A DNA stretch of 64,000 nt. It comes from Poriferisodalis sp963663635. GTDB taxonomy: Bacteria; Actinomycetota; Acidimicrobiia; Acidimicrobiales; Poriferisodalaceae. The DNA lies in contig CAXXMY010000022.1 of the NCBI GenBank assembly GCA_963663635.2, positions 1 through 64,000 of the forward strand, written 5' to 3'. Position 1 is the first letter of the stretch. The number at the start of each line of letters is the position of its first letter. Shown here piece by piece: positions 1 to 8,425 of the stretch. Both the position numbers and the translations under genes were made by a program. Below the pieces are notes generated by a model. The model was given only the letters and a program-made list of their open reading frames with translations. It searched no databases and was not told where the DNA came from.

Positions 1-34
1 CTTGTTCGCTTCGCTCACGGACCGCTCGGCCTCT
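1..34 (+). repeat. Dispersed intergenic repeat, copy A
   Basis: This copy carries the core CTTGTTCGCTTCGCTCACGG followed by an ACCGCTCGGCCTCT tail. It matches the copy at 16564-16597 with one mismatch over 34 bases. It lies outside any gene just before tRNA-Gly and may begin outside the window. Confidence 0.7.
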
Positions 35-131
35 CTGTGGCACCGAGCCGGAGTCGGATCGGCATCGCGCTGACGGGGGCATCGCCACCCGGAACCCGAA
101 GCCCCAGTGAATAGGATCTGACCGGCCTTTC

Positions 132-205
132 GCGGGTGTAGTTCAATGGCAGAACTTCAGCTTCCCAAGCTGATAACGGGGGTTCGATTCCCCTCACCCG
201 CTCCA
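132..205 (+). tRNA. tRNA-Gly (CCC)
   Basis: The sequence folds into a full cloverleaf. The acceptor arm GCGGGTG pairs with CACCCGC, the D arm is GTTC/GAAC, the anticodon stem TCAGC/GCTGA encloses the loop TTCCCAA, and the T arm carries TTCGATT. The anticodon is CCC, which reads GGG glycine codons. A CCA end is encoded at 203-205. Confidence 0.95.
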
Positions 206-206
206 C

Positions 207-416
207 TCACCCACTCAACAGTGTCGCGAGAGCCCAGATTGACGCGACGAGGCCGATGAGCGCCAGCGGCACGGCTCGCCGGGCGGATGCTCGCACTGGC
301 GCGCCGCCATCGATGCCGGGACGCTTTGGTCGTACCAGTGCAGCCACGTTGCCGACCGTCAACGCTGCACCGAAGGCCAAGATCAGATACGGAATGAGAT
401 CTTCGCCGAGGAACAC
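207..416 (-). CDS. Small two-span membrane protein
   Basis: This 69-residue protein starts at a GTG 14 bases beyond the dnaB stop, so it is probably the last gene of the same transcript. It has two hydrophobic stretches, around residues 6-27 and 49-67, joined by a basic loop containing RPKRPG. That suggests a hairpin in the membrane with the loop in the cytoplasm. A longer reading that begins inside dnaB is a frame shadow. I do not recognise the family and no enzymatic motif is visible. The location after dnaB and the hydrophobic pattern are the only support. Confidence 0.55.
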   Translation of the reverse strand: MFLGEDLIPYLILAFGAALTVGNVAALVRPKRPGIDGGAPVRASARRAVPLALIGLVASIWALATLLSG

Positions 417-429
417 TGCGGTGATCCTC

Positions 430-1795
430 TCAGCCCTCGTGGGCCATGTCAGCGAACAGCGTGTACTGCGGCATGAACGCCAGCCGTGCCGTGCCGGTCG
501 GGCCGTTGCGGTGCTTGGCCACGATGATCTCCGCCATGCCCCGCTCGGCGGTTTCCTCGTTGTAGACCTCGTCGCGGTAGATGAACACGACGATGTCGGC
601 GTCCTGCTCGATCGAGCCTGACTCACGTAGGTCTGACAGCATCGGTCGCTTGTCGCCCCTGGATTCGAGGTTGCGGCTCAGCTGCGACATCGCCACGATC
701 GGCGTTTCCAGTTCGCGGGCCAGGATCTTTAACCCGCGTGAGATTTCGGCCACCTCCACCTGACGGTTCTCGGCGTTTGCCCGTCCGCTCATGAGCTGCA
801 GGTAGTCGACGACGATGAGCCCCAGACCGCCGAGGCGGCTGCGCAGACGGCGCGCCTTGGCCCGGATCTCGGTCACCGTGACATTCGGATTGTCATCAAT
901 CCACATCGGCGCCTCGCCCAAACGACCCACGCTTCGTGTAATGCGATTCCAGTCGTCGGCGTGAAGCTGTCCGGTGCGCACCCGGGTGGCATCGACGCGA
1001 GCATCGGAGGCCAGCAGCCGACCGGTGAGCTCGGCATGGTTCATCTCGAGCGAGAACAGCAGCACGGGCTGTTGCGATTGCAGCGCCACGTTGGACGCCA
1101 TTGTCAGTCCGAATGCCGTCTTGCCCATCGCAGGTCGCGCACCGACCACCATGAGCGACGACGGCTGCACCCCGGACAGGATTCGGTCGAGAGAGTTGAA
1201 ACCGGTGGCCAAACCCGTGAACGCATCGCCCCGCTGGTACAGCTCTTCGAGCCGGTCCAGGCTGAGGTCCACCAGGTCTCGCAGGGACTGCGTGGAGTCC
1301 ACGATTCGGCGCTCGGCCACGCTGTAGATCATCGATTCGGCTTGGTCGAGGGCGACAGCGGTGTCATTTGGCCGGCTGTACGCCAGCTCAGAAATCTCAG
1401 CTGAGACCGAGATCAGCCCTCCGCAGCAGTGCCGTCTCTTCCACGATGCGGGCGTAGCGATCAACGTGCGTGAGCGTCGGGGTCGCGCCCTCGAGCGCCA
1501 GCAGACGATCAGCTCCCCCGGCGGCGGTCAGCGTGCCGGACCGCTCGAGCTGGTCGGCAACCGTCACGCAGTCAACCGGTTCGCCAGCCACGTACAGCGC
1601 TTCAACGGCATCGAAGACGACACCGTTCGCCGGCACATAGAAGTGCTCGGCCGACAGGCGTTCTACAGCTGGCGCGATGGCATCTCGCGAGAGCAGCATC
1701 GCCCCGAGTACCGACTCTTCGGCATCGACGTTCTGCGGCGGCACCCGCCCGCTCGTTCGCCGCGGAAACTCCGTCGCAAGCTCAGCCAGACTCAT
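430..1795 (-). CDS. dnaB: Replicative DNA helicase DnaB, frameshifted in this sequence
   Basis: DnaB is the hexameric helicase that unwinds DNA at the fork. The N-terminal primase-binding domain (about residues 15-125) begins at the ATG at 1795 in one frame. The linker and RecA-like motor follow in another frame. The motor shows Walker A GARPAMGKTAFG, Walker B LIVVDYLQLM and the motif around SQLSRNLE. The frame changes at the GGG at 1419-1417 of the minus strand: removing one G gives LLRRLISVSAEIS, the expected helix, and a full-length protein of about 454 residues. Without the shift translation ends at a TGA at 1397. No start codon suits the second part. An essential gene is unlikely to be lost, so sequencing error or translational frameshifting at AGG-G are both possible. 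It follows rplI, the usual order. Confidence 0.93.
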
Positions 1796-1969
1796 CGTCG
1801 TACACGCTTGCCGCGCTGCCCTGTGCAGCGGTAGGGCCAAAACCTATGGATTTCGCGGCCGTTTATCCACAGCCTGCGCAGTGCACGATGATCCATGCCA
1901 CCGACAATCGCATGGGGGTGTGACGAGAATGCCCGGATACGGCAATTCCGCATCCGCGGGCGACAACTC

Positions 1970-2419
1970 CTATGCGAGCGGGACAACCTCGACGTTGAAC
2001 GTGAAGGCGACGTCGGGGTGCGGTTTCGCCGTCACCTCGTGAGTGCCCACAGTGCGTATCGGCGCGGGAATCGTGAGGCTCCGGCGGTCGACGTCGACAC
2101 CGGTTCGTACCTTGATGGCCTGTGCGATCTCACTGGTGGTGACCGAGCCGTACAGATGCAAACCTGAACCGGCTCGGGCGGCGATGGTCACGCCGTCGAT
2201 CACGAGCTGCTTCGCGATCTGCTGCGCTGTCTCACGCACCCGACTGTCGCGCACTGCCCTCGCCCGGGCCATCGCAGCAGCCTGCGTCACAGTGCCATCG
2301 GTTGCCCGCAAGGCCAACCCCCGAGGAATCAAATGGTTCCGGGCAAACCCGTCGGCAACATCCACCACGGCACCGGCCGTGCCGACGCCGTCAACATCGC
2401 TGCGAAGGACGACCTTCAT
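1970..2419 (-). CDS. rplI: Large ribosomal subunit protein bL9
   Basis: This protein of 149 residues has the bL9 signature MKVVLRSDVDGVGTAGAVV followed by the conserved DGFARNHLIPRG segment, which binds 23S rRNA. A long helix and the C-terminal domain follow, ending near VEVVPLA. The ATG at 2419 sits about 8 bases after a GAGG motif inside the end of rpsR. The adjacent ATG at 2422 would overlap the rpsR stop by one base and add a single Met. The gene belongs to the rpsF-ssb-rpsR-rplI-dnaB group, typical of actinobacteria. Confidence 0.95.
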   Translation of the reverse strand: MKVVLRSDVDGVGTAGAVVDVADGFARNHLIPRGLALRATDGTVTQAAAMARARAVRDSRVRETAQQIAKQLVIDGVTIAARAGSGLHLYGSVTTSEIAQAIKVRTGVDVDRRSLTIPAPIRTVGTHEVTAKPHPDVAFTFNVEVVPLA

Positions 2420-2421
2420 CA

Positions 2422-2832
2422 TCAGTCCTCTTCTGTGGCCGCGACGGCGACCATCGGCTCATCCGCCTCACCGTTCTCGGCGCGGTCTCCATCAGCGCGG
2501 TCGGACGGTGGCCGGCGGTCATCAGGCCCGCGCCCGCCGCGACGCTTGTCGCCGCGGCGTTGCGTCATCGGACGACGGGCGTACTCGATCAGCGCCATTT
2601 CCCGGGCAGTCTTGATCGCCCGTGCTACTTCGCGTTGCTGTTGACGATTGTTGCCCGACACCCGTTGGGCCCGAATCTTGGCTCGCTCAGACACGAACAC
2701 ACGCAGCAGCTCGACGTCCTTGTAGTCGACGTAGGACGTCTCCGCGGTCTTCAGCGGGCTGACCTTGCGCCGGCGAGGCCTGCCGCGCGGCTCTTTCGGC
2801 CGGGCACGTCCGGTTCGTTTCCGTGGTGGCAT
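2422..2832 (-). CDS. rpsR: Small ribosomal subunit protein bS18 with long charged C-terminal extension
   Basis: Residues 1-85 match bS18, which pairs with bS6 on the 30S platform. Visible motifs are YVDYKDVELLRVFVSERAKI and the RRVTG-like segment RAQRVSGNNRQQQREVARAI. The total length is 136 residues against the usual 75-90. The extra C-terminal 50 residues are rich in Arg, Asp and Glu and look disordered. The ATG overlaps the ssb stop by one base (TGATG), so translation is likely coupled. The gene is in the conserved rpsF-ssb-rpsR-rplI order. Confidence 0.93.
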   Translation of the reverse strand: MPPRKRTGRARPKEPRGRPRRRKVSPLKTAETSYVDYKDVELLRVFVSERAKIRAQRVSGNNRQQQREVARAIKTAREMALIEYARRPMTQRRGDKRRGGRGPDDRRPPSDRADGDRAENGEADEPMVAVAATEED

Positions 2833-3296
2833 CAGAAAGGTTCCTCCTCTGGTGCGTGCTGGGCTGCGCCGCTCGGCGCTTCCCACTCCTGGCCGCCCCG
2901 GCGATCGCGACCGCCGCCAGCCTCGGCGGCGGGTCCGCGCGGGGTGCGAGTGATCTCCGCGGTTGCCCAGCGCAGCGACGGTGCGATTTCGTCGGCGACA
3001 ATCTCGACGACGCTGCGCTGCTCGCCGTCGGGCGTGTCCCAGCTGCGCTGCTCGAGTCGCCCCGAGACGACGACGCGATTGCCTTTCGCCAGCGATTCGC
3101 TGACATTCTCGGCCATATCGGCCCAGCACACGACATTGAAGAAGCTGACTTGCTCCTCCCAGTCGTTGGTCTGGCGGTTCATCCACCGCCGGTTAACTGC
3201 AACGCCCAGCACTGCGCGGGCGCGGCCGGCCTGGGTGAATCGAAGTTCGGGATCGCGGGTGAGATTTCCCACCACGGTGATGGTGTTGTCAGCCAT
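2832..3296 (-). CDS. ssb: Single-stranded DNA-binding protein
   Basis: This protein of 154 residues opens with MADNTITVVGNLTRDPELRF, the standard SSB OB-fold start, and contains the WADMAENVSESLAKGNRVVV segment. The OB fold spans about residues 1-110 and binds single-stranded DNA at the fork. A Gly/Arg-rich linker leads to the acidic tip EEEPF. That tip resembles the conserved partner-binding tail DDDIPF but lacks the Ile. It lies between rpsF and rpsR and overlaps the rpsR start. Confidence 0.95.
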   Translation of the reverse strand: MADNTITVVGNLTRDPELRFTQAGRARAVLGVAVNRRWMNRQTNDWEEQVSFFNVVCWADMAENVSESLAKGNRVVVSGRLEQRSWDTPDGEQRSVVEIVADEIAPSLRWATAEITRTPRGPAAEAGGGRDRRGGQEWEAPSGAAQHAPEEEPF

Positions 3297-3307
3297 GACG
3301 CCTCCGC

Positions 3308-3643
3308 TTATTGGCTGTCGGCCGACCCCGAATCGAGCATGCCGCGACGGTGTGCCTCGTCATCTGGGAGTCGGATGAGCTTGTGACGGACGACCTCGTC
3401 CGCGATCCGCAGGTACCGCTCTACCGGATCCATGGCTCCAGGCTCTGCCTGTAGCTCGATCACCGAGTAGTAACCCCGTGTCTTGTGGTTGATTTCGTAT
3501 GCGAAGTCGCGCATTCCCCAGAAGTCGAACGAGGCGATCTCGCCGATCTCCGAGATGCGGCTTTGGACTTCGTCCATCGCCTTGCGGGCTTCGGAATTCT
3601 CGAGGTCACCATTGCAGATGACCATCAGCTCGTACGCGCGCAA
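3308..3643 (-). CDS. rpsF: Small ribosomal subunit protein bS6
   Basis: The protein has 111 residues with the bS6 signature LRAYELMVICNGDLE, the FDFWGMRDFAYEINHKTRGYY strand region split across its core, and VRHKLIRL near the end. I chose the TTG at 3643 because an AGGAGG lies 10 bases upstream and the family begins at this point. No ATG or GTG closer to the domain exists, and the longer upstream reading is GC-rich leader sequence. It heads the rpsF-ssb-rpsR-rplI group. bS6 and bS18 bind 16S rRNA together. Confidence 0.92.
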   Translation of the reverse strand: MRAYELMVICNGDLENSEARKAMDEVQSRISEIGEIASFDFWGMRDFAYEINHKTRGYYSVIELQAEPGAMDPVERYLRIADEVVRHKLIRLPDDEAHRRGMLDSGSADSQ

Positions 3644-4007
3644 CTGGGGGCAACCTCCTGTGGACCCGCCGGGGCGGGGCCCCTTGCGGGGCAGGGCGTG
3701 TGTGCTGCATCGGCCCAGCGAATCCGACCCCAATGAGCGGGTTCACGACGGGCGCCGGGGCGTCCGGGGCACTCCGGGCGGTTATGTGCCCGTGATGCGA
3801 ACGCAACGCTAGACCCATACGACACTCTTCGCACCTGCATTTCGAACACGCTGCGCGGATCGGTCACGGCCTGCGCGGTGACGCGACATGCTTCCCGTTG
3901 CGGTTCGCAGCGCTGATGGGCCGCTCAGTTCACAGCCTCGTTGTCGATGTTGTCGTGCGCCTGCCGTTCGCTGCGGTTCCGCTCGGCCTGCGCGCCGCGC
4001 GACTCCG
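3644..4007. other. Spacer between rpsF and the PBP-like gene
   Basis: These 364 bases contain no convincing gene. They hold the rpsF leader, including a GC-rich stretch near 3660-3700 that could fold. I could not recognise a defined ribosomal leader motif or a clear promoter by eye. Confidence 0.5.
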
Positions 4008-5759
4008 CTACGGCGAGAGTTCCGCGTATTGCATCGTGCTGAGGACGTCTTGGAAGAGGCTCAGGGCTGTCTTTGCGTGCTCGACAGAGGCTGACGGCGC
4101 CGCGAGGCCGACACGCACCGCAGCGGTGAAGTGGGACGTCCAGCCAGCAAACCACACGTCGCCGGTCCCAGGTGCCACCGCACCGCGCCCGAATGCTTCC
4201 ACGCCGGCCCCCAGCGTGAATGGTTCCATCAACGCCACCGCCGATCGAACGCCAGCGGCATCGAGGGCCTCCGCTCGCTCCATCGGCCAGCGGCTGCTGG
4301 AGGCATCGTCGCGAGTCATCCCGTCCTCGCCTGTGAGGCTCGCGGAGAGGATGATCCTGCGGACGCGACGCTCTCCGCCAGTCGCTGCCACGGAGAACAC
4401 CTCAGCGATGTGCGCCGCGTCGGCACGATCGACTGGGACCGTCGAATCAGACAGCCCAGTCGAACGGGGGGACCCGACCGCGAGCCTGTGCAGCGGACTG
4501 GCTGTGGGGCCCAGCACATCACCCAGTGGTCGAGCTACAAGCCAGGGCAGGCTCTGCGAGGTTCCTGATGCTCCGGACGGCGCCACGCTGACCAGGACTC
4601 GAACTTCGCCGCTTCGATCCAGGACAACGATGTCCGCGGAGTGTCCGAGTGCCACCGCCTCACTGGCCGCAGCGAAGGCGGTTTGCTGCGCAGCCAAATC
4701 GATGGTGGTCGTGACACTCAGACCGCCGGCGACGACGCGATGGGGACCGTACCGTTCGACGAGTTCTGCGTACGCAGTGCCGACCACTGTCGCAAGGCCG
4801 GCGTCGTTGGCGAGCAGTCGGATGAGGCCATACGCGCCGGGGCTCGCGGCGCGTCTCGCGTCGGCACTTTCCGTCGGTGTCCCCGATAGCGGCTGACGGA
4901 TGCCTGTCGTCACTGGCATCGCGCGCCCGGCAGCGAGTTCGGTATCGATCAGATAGCCCCGCTCGTACATCGCAACGAGCACTCGGTCGCGGGCCAGCCG
5001 CGCTGCTCGATGCGGGTCGCTGGGTGATCCCGACGGCTCATCGACGCCGATCGGGTCGTCGATGAGCGATGCAAGGTACGCGGCTTGCGATATCTCCAGA
5101 TCGGCGGCAGGCACCCCGAACCAGGCGTTTGCCGCGGCGCGCGCCCCGTATGCGCCCCGACCCAGATAAACGATGTTCAGGTACCGCTCGAGAATTTCTG
5201 CACGACTGAGTTGGCGTCCGACGCGCAGTTCCAAGAGGAGCGTCCGCGCTTCGGCCGTCGCGCTGGCGCCGTGACGGTACGCATCGTGTTGCCGAACAGT
5301 CTCGATGTAGCGCCGCATCAGGCCCATCGCGGCCGGATCGGCCTCGGAGTCGGTCCCGGAGAGACCCACAGCGCTGCCGAATGCGCTCGCGTACGCCGAC
5401 GCATCCACACCGTCTCCGTCAAGAAAGTCCGGATCCAGAGCTGCGACGACGGCATCGACAAACGCCGGTGCCATCTCCTCGAGCCCCAGAGATGCATGCG
5501 CAACGCTGGGACCGATCTCAGCGATCGGTGTGCCAAAACGGTCGTACAGCACACTCGGTACGACGGTTGCGCTCGGGGGCGGCGCGGGCAGTGTGTCGAA
5601 GAGCCGGGACGCTCCGCCCACAGCAAGCGCCGCGACAACCGCGAACCACAACAACAACCGGACCAGTGGACCGCGCGGTGTTCGCGGATGGTTGCTGTCG
5701 GCCTCGCCACGCGTGGTGGACAAGGCGGGCGGGTCGCTCGAGGGCGCGGGGCGGTCCAT
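4008..5759 (-). CDS. Degenerate class A penicillin-binding protein (PonA-like pseudoenzyme)
   Basis: This protein of 583 residues has one membrane segment near residues 32-52, then a GT51 glycosyltransferase-like region. The second GT51 motif is well kept (RAEILERYLNIVYLGRGAYG, then AAYLASLIDDP). The first catalytic motif, normally E-D-x-x-F, reads AALDPDFLDGDGVD, so the catalytic Glu appears replaced by Leu. The transpeptidase-like half (from GGLSVTTTIDLAAQQ) lacks a visible SxxK and SxN, and the KTG region reads APGTGDVWFAGW. It sits where actinobacteria place ponA, beside rpsF and DUF5318, and is divergent from pcnA. I infer an extracytoplasmic, probably non-catalytic cell-wall factor. A frameshift is not needed to explain the losses. 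Confidence 0.75.
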   Translation of the reverse strand: MDRPAPSSDPPALSTTRGEADSNHPRTPRGPLVRLLLWFAVVAALAVGGASRLFDTLPAPPPSATVVPSVLYDRFGTPIAEIGPSVAHASLGLEEMAPAFVDAVVAALDPDFLDGDGVDASAYASAFGSAVGLSGTDSEADPAAMGLMRRYIETVRQHDAYRHGASATAEARTLLLELRVGRQLSRAEILERYLNIVYLGRGAYGARAAANAWFGVPAADLEISQAAYLASLIDDPIGVDEPSGSPSDPHRAARLARDRVLVAMYERGYLIDTELAAGRAMPVTTGIRQPLSGTPTESADARRAASPGAYGLIRLLANDAGLATVVGTAYAELVERYGPHRVVAGGLSVTTTIDLAAQQTAFAAASEAVALGHSADIVVLDRSGEVRVLVSVAPSGASGTSQSLPWLVARPLGDVLGPTASPLHRLAVGSPRSTGLSDSTVPVDRADAAHIAEVFSVAATGGERRVRRIILSASLTGEDGMTRDDASSSRWPMERAEALDAAGVRSAVALMEPFTLGAGVEAFGRGAVAPGTGDVWFAGWTSHFTAAVRVGLAAPSASVEHAKTALSLFQDVLSTMQYAELSP

Positions 5760-5865
5760 TTCGCTCGCGCGGCGCAGAGTACCGGGTCTGTGGGTAAGGC
5801 CGGGTCTGTGGGGGAGCACAGCGCCCACGCAGGTTGCGACGCAGCCACTTTGTACCCTCGACGGT

Positions 5866-7245
5866 GTGGGACACACCCCGGCCCGGACGTCTCGCGCGGG
5901 CTCGCCTGGAGGCAGCAGGGGGTACGGGCACCAGCTTGAGTTCAAGGCGCTCGACGCCGAGGATCGCCGCGACCTGACCGAACGAGTCGGCACGCTGGCG
6001 GAGCGGTTCATTGCCGCGGGCCACCGCTTCTTTCTCGTCGGCGGGCTGGTCCGGGACCTGCTGCTGGGGCACGGAATCGATGCCGATATCGACATCACCA
6101 CCGATGCCCTGCCCGACCGCATTGCCGAGTTGACCGCCGGATGGGCCGACGTCATCTGGGAACAGGGCAAGGCGTTCGGCACCATCGGCGCCCGGTGCGA
6201 CGACACCACCGTCGAGATCACCACGCACCGCGCCGAGTCCTATGACCGGGGCTCACGCAAACCGCACGTGCGCTTCTCCAACGACATCACCATCGATCTG
6301 TCGCGCCGGGATTTCACCGTCAACGCGATGGCCATCGAGCTTCCCGGCTGGACACTGCTGGACCCGTTCGGCGGTCGTCGCGACCTCGCCGCAGGTGTGC
6401 TCCGGGCTCCCTCGGAGCCGGTCGGGCTCTTCTTCGACGATCCTTTGCGAATGCTGAGAGCGGCACGCTTTTGCGCCCGGCTCGACCTCGAACCGACACC
6501 CGACCTCGTCGCCGCAGTGCGCAGTACCCGACCCCGGCTCAACGTCGTTTCGAAAGAACGCATCGCGACAGAGCTCACGAAGCTGCTCGAATTGCCGCGT
6601 CCGTCCGCAGGTGTGGCGTTCCTCGAGCACACCGGTCTTCTTGGTGACCTGCTCGGGCCATGGAGCGCCGCGCCGGACGGCGCCCGCAGCATCGCGCGGA
6701 TCGAAGTCCCGACGGCTGCGCTCGACGCTGTCGACGGCGAGATCGGGTTGCGGTGGGCGGTGCTGCTCGGGCCGGTGTGCTCGACTCCGGACCATGCCGC
6801 TGACTGCCTCGCGGCACTCCGGATCCGCAAGCACACCATCAGTCGCGTGACGGCCATCCTTCGAACTGTCGCAGCGCTCGACGCAGCACTCCAAAACGCC
6901 GACCGCGTAGTCCAGAGGCCATCGGCGCGCCGGCTCGTCATCCGGCACGCTCGCGAGATCGAGGCGGCATCCGACGCGCTCACCGCGTGGGGTCGACCTC
7001 TGTCCGCGGCGACTGTCGCAGCTCTTCGTGAGATCGAGAGAACCGAAGGTGAAGCGCTGCGGAAGCTGCCTGTGGACGGCCATCGCGTCATGACCTTGCT
7101 CGACTGCTCGGGGCCGATGGTCGGCGAAGCGCTCTCGTGGCTCACCGAGCAACAGATCGAACGCGGCCCGCTCGACGAGGCGACGGCGTGCGAGCTGCTC
7201 ACCGACTGGAAATCGCACCAAGCGCACGGCAAGCCGACCGGATAG
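5866..7245 (+). CDS. pcnA: CCA tRNA nucleotidyltransferase
   Basis: The enzyme of about 459 residues adds or repairs the CCA end of tRNAs. The nucleotidyltransferase core shows GHRFFLVGGLVRDLLLGHG and the metal-binding DADIDITTDA, then RRDFTVNAMAIEL, and the second domain has FFDDPLRMLRAARFCARL. A helical C-terminal part with an HD-like region follows. The GTG at 5866 was chosen because the longer open frame upstream overlaps the divergent PBP-like gene. About 105 bases separate the two starts. The family also contains poly(A) polymerases, but in actinobacteria this location is the CCA enzyme. Confidence 0.93.
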   Translation: MGHTPARTSRAGSPGGSRGYGHQLEFKALDAEDRRDLTERVGTLAERFIAAGHRFFLVGGLVRDLLLGHGIDADIDITTDALPDRIAELTAGWADVIWEQGKAFGTIGARCDDTTVEITTHRAESYDRGSRKPHVRFSNDITIDLSRRDFTVNAMAIELPGWTLLDPFGGRRDLAAGVLRAPSEPVGLFFDDPLRMLRAARFCARLDLEPTPDLVAAVRSTRPRLNVVSKERIATELTKLLELPRPSAGVAFLEHTGLLGDLLGPWSAAPDGARSIARIEVPTAALDAVDGEIGLRWAVLLGPVCSTPDHAADCLAALRIRKHTISRVTAILRTVAALDAALQNADRVVQRPSARRLVIRHAREIEAASDALTAWGRPLSAATVAALREIERTEGEALRKLPVDGHRVMTLLDCSGPMVGEALSWLTEQQIERGPLDEATACELLTDWKSHQAHGKPTG

Positions 7246-7377
7246 CCGACGAACCGTGGTCGCGCGTCGGCGTCGACCGCGCGGCCGATGGACGCGGCGA
7301 GCACACGTGAGGGACGGATGGCCCCGCCACGCAGTCCGTGACCGCTCCGCGCAGCCCCCCAAAAGCGGCGCACTAGC

Positions 7378-7782
7378 GTGACCGGCGTGGCGCTCGAGCC
7401 CCGAACCGCAAGCCGTCCCTCACCCGCCGTGCCGGGATCGGTTGACTACCGGCTCCGCCGGCGACGACTGCTCGCCGAGGTCGAAGCCGGCACGGTCTCG
7501 CGCTCAGAGGCGTGCGACGCCCACCCGGACTTGCTCCGCGCCGCCCGCAACATCGCCCCGCCATTGGGCCGAGACTGCCCGCTGTGCCCCGACGGAGACC
7601 TCCGCATCGTCGGCTATGTCTTCGGTCCGCGGCTCGGCAGCGGCGGAAAGTGCGTGGTCTCCGACGCCGAGCTTCAGCAACTTGCGCGACGCAACGGGAA
7701 TTTCGTCGCCTACGAAGTCGAGGTGTGCCCCAAGTGCGGCTGGAACCACCTCATGCGCCGGTACCCGCTCGGAGCCGAATAA
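7378..7782 (+). CDS. DUF5318 family protein with zinc-ribbon cysteines
   Basis: This 134-residue protein carries two Cys pairs, CPLC and CPKCGW, about 60 residues apart, which likely bind one zinc ion. The basic N-terminal part (DYRLRRRRLLAEVEAG) and the end HLMRRYPLG match the actinobacterial DUF5318 family. In mycobacteria the homologue is next to ponA1; here pcnA lies between it and the PBP-like gene. The function is unknown. The start is a GTG. Confidence 0.8.
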   Translation: MTGVALEPRTASRPSPAVPGSVDYRLRRRRLLAEVEAGTVSRSEACDAHPDLLRAARNIAPPLGRDCPLCPDGDLRIVGYVFGPRLGSGGKCVVSDAELQQLARRNGNFVAYEVEVCPKCGWNHLMRRYPLGAE

Positions 7783-7911
7783 TCGCCCTCAGCTCACCAG
7801 GGCTTCACATTCGCGATTGACCGGCCGATCTTGTGGCAGCCGTGGGCGTTTCTGGCATCCTTCACAAGGCCGCAACGGTAAGTGCGACGAGCGGCATCGG
7901 AGCGTGTGCAG

Positions 7912-8394
7912 ATGGACTTTGAGCTTGGCGACCGCGTGATCTATCCCCATCACGGCGCCGCGGAGATCACGGCACGTGAAAAGCGGGACGAGTTCGGCGA
8001 GATGCGCGAGTACCTCGTGCTCAAGACTGCACACGGCGATCTGACCGTCAAGGTTCCAACCGACATGGCCGACGAGGTTGGCATGCGACCGCCGATCGAC
8101 ACCGACGATGTCGAGGACCTCTTCGAACTGCTTGCCAAGAAGGATGTCCGCGAACCGGCCAATTGGAGCCGGCGCTTCAAGAACCACCAGGAGAAGCTGA
8201 AGTCCGGCGACATCTACCAGGTCGCCGAAGTGGTACGGAATCTGGCCCTGCGTGAGAGCGCCAAGGGGCTGTCCGCCGGCGAGAAGTCGATGCTCGAGAA
8301 ATCTCGGCAGATCCTTGTGTCGGAACTCTCCATCAGCATGGACGTGACTGAGGACGAAGCTCGCGTGCAGGTGGATCTGCGGCTCGTCGGCTGA
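7912..8394 (+). CDS. carD: CarD-family RNA polymerase-binding regulator
   Basis: The protein of 160 residues begins MDFELGDRVIYPHHGAAEIT, the Tudor-like RNA-polymerase interaction domain that binds the beta subunit. The C-terminal helical DNA-binding domain contains EPANWSRRFK and GLSAGEKSMLEKSRQILVSE. CarD stabilises open complexes, especially at rRNA promoters. I chose the ATG at 7912, preceded by GGAG at 9 bases, because the family starts there; a GTG at 7882 would add ten residues. The conserved Trp in NWSRR, which wedges the open bubble, is present. Confidence 0.95.
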   Translation: MDFELGDRVIYPHHGAAEITAREKRDEFGEMREYLVLKTAHGDLTVKVPTDMADEVGMRPPIDTDDVEDLFELLAKKDVREPANWSRRFKNHQEKLKSGDIYQVAEVVRNLALRESAKGLSAGEKSMLEKSRQILVSELSISMDVTEDEARVQVDLRLVG

Positions 8395-8425
8395 GCGCCG
8401 ACAGAGGGGCAGCCGGGGCCAGATC

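Noticed and set aside
1397..1430. A programmed frameshift as the sure explanation for dnaB
   Set aside because: The AGG-G site could allow slippage, but there is no known precedent here and a one-base sequence error is simpler.
5760..6224. A 155-residue N-terminal extension of the PBP-like protein
   Set aside because: It runs antisense through the pcnA coding region, is low in complexity, and precedes a clear start and membrane segment.
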